DNA from: Lentisphaeria bacterium UBA1829
GTDB lineage: Bacteria; Verrucomicrobiota; Lentisphaeria; Victivallales; UBA1829
Reading direction: 5' to 3'
DNA length: 9,989 nt
Assembly (NCBI GenBank): GCA_002338895.1
Contig: DDJH01000072.1
Location: 2,076 to 12,064, forward strand
In this document: positions 1 through 5,572 of the stretch, piece after piece
How positions within the stretch are numbered: position 1 is the stretch's first letter
Layout: each line of letters opens with the position of its first letter
The notes under the pieces: generated by a model
What the model was told of the DNA's origin: nothing
The model's input: the letters and a program-made list of their open reading frames with translations, nothing else
Database searches by the model: none
Made by a program: the position numbers and the translations under genes

Positions 1-521
1 TCGTGGAAGTCACAGTGACGGATCCCGTCTTCGTCCACCGGGAGTTCCCCGATACGGCAAATCGCTGGGACAACGACTCCCTCCAGATCTATTTCGATCC
101 GCTCGCCGACGCCCGTTCCCGCGAAATCCGCGGATATGACGACAACGATTACGACTACGCGGTCTACCCGAACGCCGCCGGCACCGCCTCGATCGTCTGG
201 CGCTCCCGCACGGCGGACCAGCAGCTCGGACTCGGCATCTACGCGCCGAAGAACAACACCGTCGCCACGGAAATTCCCAGCTTCTTCTCCCGCACGAAGG
301 ACGGATACCGTTACCGGGTCTTTTTCCCCGCAGACTATCTCCTTCCGGCCGAACTGCGGAAAGGAAAAGCCATCGGAATCGGAATCATGGTCAACAATGT
401 CAACGATCCGTCGCTTCCGCTCTACAAGCGCCGGAAGAGCGCGCTTTCCAACCTGACCGACGGAGCAGACTGCCATCAGAAGCCCCATCTCTGGCCGGTG
501 TTCCTGCTCTGGGAAAACTGA
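1..521 (+). CDS. CBM9-like carbohydrate-binding domain protein, 3' end only
   Basis: The reading frame is already open at the left edge and ends at TGA 519-521, so only the last ~172 residues are visible. The GTG at position 3 is probably internal. The segment around residues 22-33 (W-D-N-D-S-L-Q-I-Y-F-D-P), followed by an acidic D-N-D-Y-D-Y stretch and a terminal PVFLLWEN strand, resembles the C-terminal part of family 9 carbohydrate-binding modules and related DOMON-like beta-sandwiches. These usually sit at the end of secreted glycan-active enzymes or sugar-binding proteins. No catalytic domain or signal peptide can be seen because the 5' part lies outside. It converges on the alpha-galactosidase gene, which fits a glycan-utilisation neighbourhood. 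The family assignment is from pattern only; what precedes this domain is unknown. Confidence 0.7.
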   Translation, partial: VEVTVTDPVFVHREFPDTANRWDNDSLQIYFDPLADARSREIRGYDDNDYDYAVYPNAAGTASIVWRSRTADQQLGLGIYAPKNNTVATEIPSFFSRTKDGYRYRVFFPADYLLPAELRKGKAIGIGIMVNNVNDPSLPLYKRRKSALSNLTDGADCHQKPHLWPVFLLWEN

Positions 522-531
522 TGCCGGCATG

Positions 532-569
532 AAAAGCGGGGTGCGCCGTTCTTTTCCGACGCACCCCGC
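532..569 (-). terminator. Intrinsic terminator of the GH4 gene, possibly bidirectional
   Basis: A perfect 10-bp stem, GCGGGGTGCG (536-545) with CGCACCCCGC (560-569), encloses a 14-nt loop. Read on the minus strand it is followed directly by TTTTC (535-531), the layout of a rho-independent terminator 27 bases past the GH4 stop codon. On the plus strand the stem has no downstream T run, so it would only weakly stop transcription of the converging CBM9-like gene. Confidence 0.75.
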
Positions 570-595
570 CAATGACGCAAATCCGATTTTGTCCG

Positions 596-1951
596 TTACT
601 TGGAGAAACGGGGATCGATATAATCCTTCAGCGCATCGAACAGATCGTTGGTCATGGCCTGAATTTCATCAAGTCCGAGCGTTGCCGCGGTCAGCGGATC
701 GCAGGCGATCGCCTGGAAGATCTTGTGCCGGTCGCAGGCAAGAGCTCCTTCCGCACCGAGAATCTGGGCATTGATCATGCCGCGGTTCAGAGAGGCAAGC
801 TGTTCCGGATAATTCTCGATCCGGCAGGGGAAGATGCCGCAACCGTTGACCAGGCACGGAACTTCGACAGCCGCTCCCGGAGGAAGGGTCGGAATCAGAC
901 CGTTGTTGATGACGTTCAAATTGGCGGAGAAGGTCTCGTTCTTCTCGATGGCGCCGATCACCTCGATGCAGTACTCCCCGCTGTTCTTGAGGTCGATTTC
1001 ACGGGTGCCGTTCAGATACTCCTCGATGTGCTTGAGGTTGCGCTTCTGGAGTCCGCGGCAGATCTGGACGGAAGCTCCGCTGACACCGGCACTCATGGTG
1101 GCCCAGTTGATGCCGTCGGAAATGTCCGGATAATCGCAGGAGCAGAACTTGTCGATCAGGTCCTGGCGCTTGCGGATGTAGGGGATGTATTCGGAGCCGT
1201 GGCCCGAGCTCTCGGTCGGGAAGTAATCGAAATGGCGCAGAATTTCAAAACGGACCTTGTCCTTCTTGTAGACTTCCGGCTTGTTCAGCAGTTCGCGGAT
1301 CTTCGGATAGAGATTCTCCCCGTGCTGCTCGAATTTGAGCATGAACGCCTGATGGTTGACTCCGGCGGCATAGTAACGCACCGTCTTGGCATCAATGCCG
1401 AGATAGTTCGAAAGCGTATGGAGCGTTCCGCGGACGCTGTGGCAGAGCCCGATCACCTTGACCGTCTTCGCCCGGCGGCTGAGCGCAATGGTGTTCATCG
1501 ACATCGGATTGACGTAGTTCAGAAGATAGGCGCCCGGACACACCTCCTCCATCGTGTCGAGCACCTCAAACAGATCCTTCAACGTCCGCAGACCGCGGAA
1601 GATTCCGCCCGGCCCCATGGAATCGGCAACCACCTGGTCCATGCCGTATTTCTTCGGAATGGAATATTCGATCTCCTGCAGTTCGATGGTCCCGGAGCGG
1701 AAGATCGTGACCACATAGTCCGCCCCTTTCAGAGCCTCCCGGAGATTGGTGGTGGCAACCGGGTGAAATTCCACGTTCAGTTTTCCGGAGATGATTTCGC
1801 CGAATTTCACGGCGAGGTCCAGCCGTCCCTGATCGATATCCATCAGGACCACTTCCGACGTCTTGCGCAGCGTCTCATCCAGCAGGATGTCCTTGATCAG
1901 ATTCTGCGAGAAGATCACGCCTCCCGCTCCGATGATTGCAATTCTTGCCAT
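596..1951 (-). CDS. melA: Alpha-galactosidase, glycoside hydrolase family 4 (MelA-like)
   Basis: This 451-residue protein is the full family length and looks cytoplasmic (no signal peptide). GH4 enzymes cleave glycosides by an NAD+- and Mn2+-dependent redox-elimination mechanism. The N-terminal Rossmann fold shows the dinucleotide motif IGAGGVIF at residues 7-14 and Asp38 at the end of the second strand. NYVNPMSMNT (145-154) is the substrate-binding segment. The metal ligands are Cys170 in GLCHSV and His200 in AGVNHQAF. The CHSV signature (170-173) is the one associated with alpha-galactosidases, as opposed to CHEV (alpha-galacturonidases), CHGV (alpha-glucosidases) or the Asp/Asn forms of phospho-glycosidases. 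The start is supported by AGGAGT (1963-1958 on the minus strand) six bases before ATG. It is divergent from an AraC-type regulator, which probably controls it. The likely substrates are melibiose or raffinose-type galactosides; no dedicated transporter is visible. The family is certain; the exact sugar is inferred from CHSV. Confidence 0.92.
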   Translation of the reverse strand: MARIAIIGAGGVIFSQNLIKDILLDETLRKTSEVVLMDIDQGRLDLAVKFGEIISGKLNVEFHPVATTNLREALKGADYVVTIFRSGTIELQEIEYSIPKKYGMDQVVADSMGPGGIFRGLRTLKDLFEVLDTMEEVCPGAYLLNYVNPMSMNTIALSRRAKTVKVIGLCHSVRGTLHTLSNYLGIDAKTVRYYAAGVNHQAFMLKFEQHGENLYPKIRELLNKPEVYKKDKVRFEILRHFDYFPTESSGHGSEYIPYIRKRQDLIDKFCSCDYPDISDGINWATMSAGVSGASVQICRGLQKRNLKHIEEYLNGTREIDLKNSGEYCIEVIGAIEKNETFSANLNVINNGLIPTLPPGAAVEVPCLVNGCGIFPCRIENYPEQLASLNRGMINAQILGAEGALACDRHKIFQAIACDPLTAATLGLDEIQAMTNDLFDALKDYIDPRFSK

Positions 1952-1957
1952 TCTTCG

Positions 1958-1963
1958 ACTCCT
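1958..1963 (-). promoter_or_regulatory. Ribosome binding site of the GH4 gene
   Basis: AGGAGT on the minus strand lies six bases upstream of the ATG at 1951-1949. It fixes that start as the translated one. Confidence 0.8.
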
Positions 1964-1972
1964 TTTTTATTT

Positions 1973-2009
1973 TTTTGTCGCGGACAAAATTGAATTTTTG
2001 ATTTGTCCG
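1973..2009. promoter_or_regulatory. Probable operator cluster in the GH4 5' leader (TTTGTCsG half-sites)
   Basis: Three copies of one half-site occur in 37 bp: TTTTGTCG (1973-1980, forward), CGGACAAA (1981-1988, reversed) and TTTGTCCG (2002-2009, forward). The first two form a 17-bp near-perfect palindrome, TTTTGTCGCGGACAAAA (7-bp arms, 3-nt centre). The second and third form an 8-bp inverted repeat with centres 21 bp apart, two helical turns. The cluster lies between the presumed GH4 promoter and its ribosome binding site, a natural position for a repressor. The bound protein is unknown. As minus-strand RNA, the same arms could also form two mutually exclusive hairpins. Confidence 0.55.
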
Positions 2010-2017
2010 TTTATAGT
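1990..2017 (+). promoter_or_regulatory. Candidate sigma70-type promoter of the araC-family gene
   Basis: TTGAAT (1990-1995) and TATAGT (2012-2017) are separated by 16 bp, which would start transcription near 2024, about 67 bases before the regulator's ATG. The -35 to -10 spacer contains the TTTGTCCG half-site (2002-2009). On the opposite strand TATACT (2020-2015) could serve as the -10 of the GH4 promoter, so the two promoters would overlap, but no good -35 was found for that one. Confidence 0.45.
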
Positions 2018-2045
2018 ATATCTCAGGAAGAATGAATTTGAAATA

Positions 2046-2076
2046 TGGATTTTTGAAACTTTTACTGGATTTTTGA
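2046..2076. repeat. 11-bp direct repeat, 20-bp period, upstream of the regulator gene
   Basis: TGGATTTTTGA occurs at 2046-2056 and again at 2066-2076, exactly 20 bp apart. A one-mismatch copy, TGAATTTTTGA, lies at 1991-2001 inside the presumed promoter. AraC-family proteins commonly bind tandem sites spaced about two helical turns apart on one face of DNA, so this may be the regulator's own binding site. The second copy overlaps the weak GAGG (2075-2078) upstream of the regulator's ATG, which would allow autoregulation. Confidence 0.5.
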
Positions 2077-2090
2077 GGCATTTCTGAACC

Positions 2091-2948
2091 ATGAACCGCC
2101 ACACCGTCAGAGAAACCGGCAATCGCGTGATTCTGTTTTCCCTTCACCGCCCGGAGCTGGACGCCTTTCCGAAGGTCGGTCTTCCGATCTATCCGCGCTC
2201 GACCGGGTATTTCCGCCGCTGCGCCGGCAGTACGGAAAGCGTTCCACCCGGCGAAAAACCGTTTGTGCAGTTCTACTGGTGCACACGGGGGGAAGGAGAG
2301 ATGATCCGCGCACCCGGAGAGGAACCGGACCGGATCCGGGAAGGAGCGTTCTTCTACCGCCTTCCGATGGAACAACATGAATTCCGGGCCATCTCGCCGG
2401 AGTGGGAATACCGCTGGATTGCATTCGACGGGCCGTTCGCGGAATCGTTCATGCGTTCCTACAACTACCCGGCAGCCCCGTTTCACGCAGGAGAATGCCC
2501 GCATGAGCTGTTTCTTGAATTCGGCAGCCGGATGCAGGAGCTGACGCCGTTCTGCTGGAGACAGATGGTCTCCCTGATCTGCGACATTCTCGCAGCAGCC
2601 GGCGGAATGAACGCCGAAGGCACTCTCGAAAACCGCCGTCTTCAGGAGGCGATCCGCATCTGCCGGGAAAATTTCCACAATCCGAATCTGAACGTGAACT
2701 CGCTGGCGGAACGACTGGAGATCGACCGGACCACGCTCCGGCGTCTGTTTCTCCGGAAAATCAGCATCACCCCCTCCGAATATCTGGGACAGCTCCGTCT
2801 TCAGAAGGCGATCTCCCTGCTCAAGCAGACCGCCCATCCGCTGACGCGCATCGCGGAACTTTCCGGTTTTCACGACGTCAACTACTTCTGCCGCTCCATC
2901 CGCCGCAGCACCGGCCGGACCCCCGGAGAGATCCGCCGCATCGGCTGA
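2091..2948 (+). CDS. AraC-family transcriptional regulator, probably of the GH4 gene
   Basis: This 285-residue protein has the usual AraC/XylS two-part layout. Residues ~15-135 form a cupin-like sensing domain: FVQFYWCTRGEGEM (58-71) is the typical strand motif and GAFFYRLPMEQHEF (85-98) the second. Residues ~183-284 are the DNA-binding domain with two helix-turn-helix units, the first around 203-223 (NSLAERLEIDRTTLRRLF) and the second around 251-272 (LTRIAELSGFHDVNYFCRSI), ending in the canonical GRTPGEIR (275-282). The ATG at 2091 has only a weak GAGG twelve bases upstream; the in-frame TTG at 2073 runs into a stop, so no earlier start is possible. Divergent transcription from the alpha-galactosidase gene and a repeat-rich gap imply it senses a galactoside or its product and controls that gene. 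The ligand is not deducible from sequence. Confidence 0.9.
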   Translation: MNRHTVRETGNRVILFSLHRPELDAFPKVGLPIYPRSTGYFRRCAGSTESVPPGEKPFVQFYWCTRGEGEMIRAPGEEPDRIREGAFFYRLPMEQHEFRAISPEWEYRWIAFDGPFAESFMRSYNYPAAPFHAGECPHELFLEFGSRMQELTPFCWRQMVSLICDILAAAGGMNAEGTLENRRLQEAIRICRENFHNPNLNVNSLAERLEIDRTTLRRLFLRKISITPSEYLGQLRLQKAISLLKQTAHPLTRIAELSGFHDVNYFCRSIRRSTGRTPGEIRRIG

Positions 2949-3022
2949 ACTCTCCGTTTTTCCACCTCCGCCCCGCCCGCTCCGCATACGGCGGAAAACT
3001 TCAGGATTTTTCCGTTTCGGAT

Positions 3023-3051
3023 TTGATTTCTTCCCGGAAACGAGCTACTTT
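3023..3051 (+). promoter_or_regulatory. Candidate promoter of the purQ operon
   Basis: TTGATT (3023-3028) and TACTTT (3046-3051) are spaced 17 bp. The -10 sits in a GCTACTTTA context much like the GCTATCTTTA of the ilvC promoter further right, which supports it as this genome's promoter style. The rest of the gap after the regulator gene (2949-3022) holds only GC-rich imperfect repeats and no convincing terminator. Confidence 0.4.
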
Positions 3052-3065
3052 ATACGATCAATTTC

Positions 3066-3071
3066 AAGGAG
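3066..3071 (+). promoter_or_regulatory. Ribosome binding site of purQ
   Basis: AAGGAG lies ten bases before the ATG at 3082 and is the only good Shine-Dalgarno match nearby, which supports this start. Confidence 0.7.
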
Positions 3072-3081
3072 CGGAAACACT

Positions 3082-3885
3082 ATGCCAAACGAAGTCAAAG
3101 CACTGGTCATCACCGGAGTCGGTCTGAACTGTGAAAAGGAAACGGCGGCGGCTTTCAACGCGGCCGGAGCAAAAACCTCTCTGATCCATATCAACGATCT
3201 TCTCTCCGGAAAGGAGACGATGGAACCCTTCCAGATTCTCGCATTCATCGGAGGATTCGCCTTCGGCGACCACCTGGGCTCCGGCACCGTGTTCGCCAAC
3301 AAGATCAAATTCAAACTGAAAGAGGAACTGGACAAGTTCATCAATTCCGGCAAACTGGTGATCGGAATCTGCAACGGATTCCAGACTCTGACCCGGCTCG
3401 GACTGGTTCCGGCTCTCGACGGCCAGCGCTTCACGCAGCAGGCGGCTCTCGCCCATAACGATTCCGGTGTGTTCCGCGACGCATGGATCACAATGAAAGC
3501 CAATCCGAAGTGCCCGTGCATTTTCACAAAGGGCATCGACCGGATCCGGATGCCGATCCGTCACGGAGAAGGCAAATTCGTGGCTTCACCGGAGATGATT
3601 GAGAAAATCGAACAGGAAAACCTGGTCGCCCTCCGCTATACCGACGCGGAAGGCAACAAGCCTCAAGGCTTCCCCGACAATCCGAACGGATCCATTCATG
3701 ACATTGCCGGAATCTGCGATCCCACCGGACGGGTGTTCGGGCTGATGCCGCATCCGGAGGCGTTCCTTTCACCCTACAACGCCCCGGACTGGCAGAAGCA
3801 GAAACTGCTCGGGAAGCTGCCGGAAAAGGGAGAGGGAATGATTCTCTTCACCAATGCGACCGAGTATGTGAAGAAGAATCTCTGA
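3082..3885 (+). CDS. purQ: Phosphoribosylformylglycinamidine synthase, glutamine amidotransferase subunit
   Basis: PurQ hydrolyses glutamine and passes ammonia to PurL, which converts FGAR to FGAM in cytoplasmic purine synthesis. The class I amidotransferase fold is complete: GGFAFGD (57-63), nucleophile Cys97 in GICNGFQ (95-101), HGEGKF (161-166), NPNGS (200-204) and catalytic His224/Glu226 in MPHPEAF. At 267 residues it is longer than typical small PurQ proteins (~225-235). Its wording (NDLLSG near residue 38, LVALRYTD, NPNGS, a PYNAPDW tail) reads like the C-terminal amidotransferase domain of large single-chain PurL, here as a separate protein. The usual HPER ends as HPEA. ATG is preceded by AAGGAG (3066-3071) with a 10-base spacer. 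No purS or purL is adjacent. A DUF302 membrane protein gene follows after 13 bp and is probably co-transcribed. Confidence 0.9.
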   Translation: MPNEVKALVITGVGLNCEKETAAAFNAAGAKTSLIHINDLLSGKETMEPFQILAFIGGFAFGDHLGSGTVFANKIKFKLKEELDKFINSGKLVIGICNGFQTLTRLGLVPALDGQRFTQQAALAHNDSGVFRDAWITMKANPKCPCIFTKGIDRIRMPIRHGEGKFVASPEMIEKIEQENLVALRYTDAEGNKPQGFPDNPNGSIHDIAGICDPTGRVFGLMPHPEAFLSPYNAPDWQKQKLLGKLPEKGEGMILFTNATEYVKKNL

Positions 3886-3898
3886 AAAAGGTTTTTTC

Positions 3899-4390
3899 AT
3901 GAAAAACGGGAAGGAAATTCTCTGTCTGGCGCTTGGAATTCTCCTCGGGATCGCCGGGACGGTGTTCGGAGGGATCCTCTATCTGCGGACCCAGCTGATC
4001 CGGGAGTATCCGCTGGGGGCGATGGAGTTTTCCCGTCTTGCGGCGGAGATTCCGTCCGCGGCCCGCAGTGTCGAGGGGTGGAGCGCGACCGCGGCGGGAT
4101 GCGCCCTTCCCCGTCCGGCGGACGGCAGTCCGCTTCAGTCGTTCCGGTTCTGCAACCCGAACTATGCCGGAGAGCTGATCCGCAATGAGTCGGAACGGAA
4201 AATCGCGGCGATCCTTCCCTGCGGAATCGCGTTCTACACCAAGAGCGATGGACAGGTGTACGCATCCAAACTGAATCTTCCGCTTCTGGGGCGTCTTCTC
4301 GGAGGAAATGCCGCTCTTCTTTTTCCGCGGAACATTGAACCGGATCAGCTCGTCATTCTGGAGAGAGCCGCGAAAAAAACATCAAAATAA
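3899..4390 (+). CDS. Membrane-anchored DUF302-family protein
   Basis: This 163-residue protein begins with a short positive N-terminus and one hydrophobic helix (residues ~7-28, LCLALGILLGIAGTVFGGIL), either a membrane anchor or an uncleaved signal. The rest would face outward. The C-terminal part matches the DUF302 pattern: FRFCNPNYAGELI (82-94), an I-x-x-I-L-P-C segment with LPC at 106-108, and GQVYASKLNLPLL (118-130). DUF302 proteins are small, often membrane-linked and of unknown biochemical role; some have been discussed in stress or redox contexts. Cys85 and Cys108 lie in the two conserved blocks. AAAAGG (3886-3891) is seven bases from ATG, and the gap to purQ is 13 bp, so the two are probably one transcript. 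No functional link to purine synthesis is known to me; family assignment is by motif recognition. Confidence 0.75.
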   Translation: MKNGKEILCLALGILLGIAGTVFGGILYLRTQLIREYPLGAMEFSRLAAEIPSAARSVEGWSATAAGCALPRPADGSPLQSFRFCNPNYAGELIRNESERKIAAILPCGIAFYTKSDGQVYASKLNLPLLGRLLGGNAALLFPRNIEPDQLVILERAAKKTSK

Positions 4391-4411
4391 CTCTCTTTTT
4401 GATCCATCCGG

Positions 4412-4439
4412 TTGAAAAACACAAAAGAAATGCTATCTT
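4412..4439 (+). promoter_or_regulatory. ilvC promoter with extended -10
   Basis: TTGAAA (4412-4417), a 16-bp spacer and TATCTT (4434-4439), with TG one base upstream of the -10 (TGCTATCTT, 4431-4439), make a good extended -10 sigma70-type promoter. Transcription would start near 4446 and give a ~40-base A-rich leader. Its position inside any longer reading of ilvC supports the downstream ATG as the real start. Confidence 0.65.
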
Positions 4440-4469
4440 TACCAAACGAAAAAAAACCACTCATAATTT

Positions 4470-4475
4470 AAGGAG
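4470..4475 (+). promoter_or_regulatory. Ribosome binding site deciding the ilvC start
   Basis: AAGGAG precedes the ATG at 4486 by ten bases. An out-of-frame ATG at 4478 is only two bases away and would be too close. The 8-bp unit ATGGTAAA is tandemly duplicated here (4478-4485 and 4486-4493). Confidence 0.7.
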
Positions 4476-4485
4476 AAATGGTAAA

Positions 4486-5478
4486 ATGGTAAAAATCCTG
4501 CACGACAGTGATGCTGACGCATCGGTTTTGAACGGTAAAACCGTAGCTGTGATCGGCTATGGCAGTCAGGGATCCGCACAGGCCCTCTGCATGAGGGATT
4601 CCGGAGTGAACGTGATCATCGGTTCCAGACCCGGCCCCTCCTTTGATCGGGCGGTGGCGGACGGCTTCCAGGTCATGTCCTTCTCGGAGGCGGCGGAAAA
4701 GGCCGACATCATCCATATCCTTCTTCCCGATGAATATCATGGACCGGTCTACAAGACCTACATCGCCCAGTACATGAAACCGGGCAAGACCCTCAGCTGC
4801 TCCCATGGATTCAACGTGGTCTTCGGCGAAATCGTTCCGCCGGCCGGCGTGGACGTGATCATGGTTGCTCCGAAGAGCCCCGCGACGGAAGAGCGCAAAG
4901 CCTTCTGCGCCGGATTCGGCGTTCCGGGTCTTGTTGCTGTCAAGCAGAACGCTTCCGGCAAAGCCCTTCAGACGGCTCTGGCAATGGCGAAAGCAATGGG
5001 CTTCACCCGCGCCGGCGTTCTGGAGTGCACATTCGAACAGGAAACCTACGAGGATCTGTTCGGCGAGCAGAACGTGCTCTGCGGCGGCTGCGTCGACCTG
5101 ATGAAATACGGCTTTGAAGTCCTGGTGGAAGCCGGATATCCGCCGGAAATGGCATACTTCGAGTGCATCCACGAACTCAAACTGATCGTTGACCTGATCT
5201 ATGAGGGCGGCATCCAGAAGATGAACAAGGTGATCTCCAACACCGCGGAATTCGGAGAGTACTACAACGGCCCGAAAATCATCACTCCGGATGTCAAGGA
5301 GCGCATGAAAGAGTCTCTGAAGCGCATCGAGTCCGGCGAATTTGCCAAGGAGTTCCTGAAGATGATCCGCGAAGGCAAGGGCGAACTGCTCAAGGCCAAA
5401 CGCGAGGAGCTCGGAAAGCACATCGCCGAAACGACCGGCGCGAAGATCCGTGCTCTGTTCGAGCGCAAGACAAAATAA
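4486..5478 (+). CDS. ilvC: Ketol-acid reductoisomerase, class I
   Basis: This enzyme converts 2-acetolactate (or acetohydroxybutyrate) to the dihydroxy acid in valine, isoleucine and leucine synthesis, using Mg2+ and NAD(P)H. The 330-residue length fits class I. The Rossmann motif is GYGSQGSAQA (24-33), with Ser30 where many homologues have His. CSHGFN (105-110) holds catalytic His107. Asp190 and Glu194 (in YEDLFGEQ) and Glu226/Glu230 (in FECIHELK) are the metal ligands, and ISNTAE (250-255) contacts substrate. The cofactor-specificity loop, SRPGPSFDRA (47-56), is short and carries Asp54, and the usual APKGPGH is APKSPATEE (128-136). The ATG at 4486 is chosen over 4399 because an RBS lies just upstream and the promoter lies inside the longer version. 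It appears monocistronic, between its own promoter and double terminator; other ilv genes are not in the window. Confidence 0.95.
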   Translation: MVKILHDSDADASVLNGKTVAVIGYGSQGSAQALCMRDSGVNVIIGSRPGPSFDRAVADGFQVMSFSEAAEKADIIHILLPDEYHGPVYKTYIAQYMKPGKTLSCSHGFNVVFGEIVPPAGVDVIMVAPKSPATEERKAFCAGFGVPGLVAVKQNASGKALQTALAMAKAMGFTRAGVLECTFEQETYEDLFGEQNVLCGGCVDLMKYGFEVLVEAGYPPEMAYFECIHELKLIVDLIYEGGIQKMNKVISNTAEFGEYYNGPKIITPDVKERMKESLKRIESGEFAKEFLKMIREGKGELLKAKREELGKHIAETTGAKIRALFERKTK

Positions 5479-5479
5479 C

Positions 5480-5505
5480 AGACCGTTCAAACGGTCTCAG
5501 TTTTT
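5480..5505 (+). terminator. First of two tandem terminators after ilvC
   Basis: AGACCGTT (5480-5487) pairs with AACGGTCT (5490-5497). A two-base gap as drawn means the apical pair probably opens into a larger loop. TTTTT follows at 5501-5505 after a three-base spacer (CAG). Confidence 0.75.
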
Positions 5506-5506
5506 C

Positions 5507-5536
5507 AAGGCTGGCACGTTCGGTGCCAGCCTTTTT
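5507..5536 (+). terminator. Second tandem terminator after ilvC
   Basis: AAGGCTGGCAC (5507-5517) pairs perfectly over 11 bp with GTGCCAGCCTT (5523-5533) around a GTTCG loop, and the T run continues to 5536. This is a textbook rho-independent terminator, stronger than the one just before it. It also insulates the transporter gene that begins 36 bases later. Confidence 0.92.
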
Positions 5537-5572
5537 CATCTCTGAACTACCTGTTTTCCTTCCGTTTTTCCC

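Noticed and set aside
572..1993. A 473-codon plus-strand open frame opposite the GH4 gene
   Set aside because: The minus strand encodes a full-length GH4 protein with all catalytic motifs, RBS and terminator. The plus-strand frame has no recognisable domain and is a GC-driven antisense shadow.
2965..2996. Possible terminator hairpin after the araC-family gene (CCG-ct-CCG / CGGCGG around CATA)
   Set aside because: The stem needs a two-base bulge and is followed by AAAAC, not a T run, so it is not a convincing terminator on the plus strand.
4399..4485. A 29-residue N-terminal extension of the ketol-acid reductoisomerase
   Set aside because: The ilvC promoter (4412-4439) lies inside it, the added residues are a Lys/Arg-rich run not seen in the family, and a good RBS precedes the ATG at 4486.
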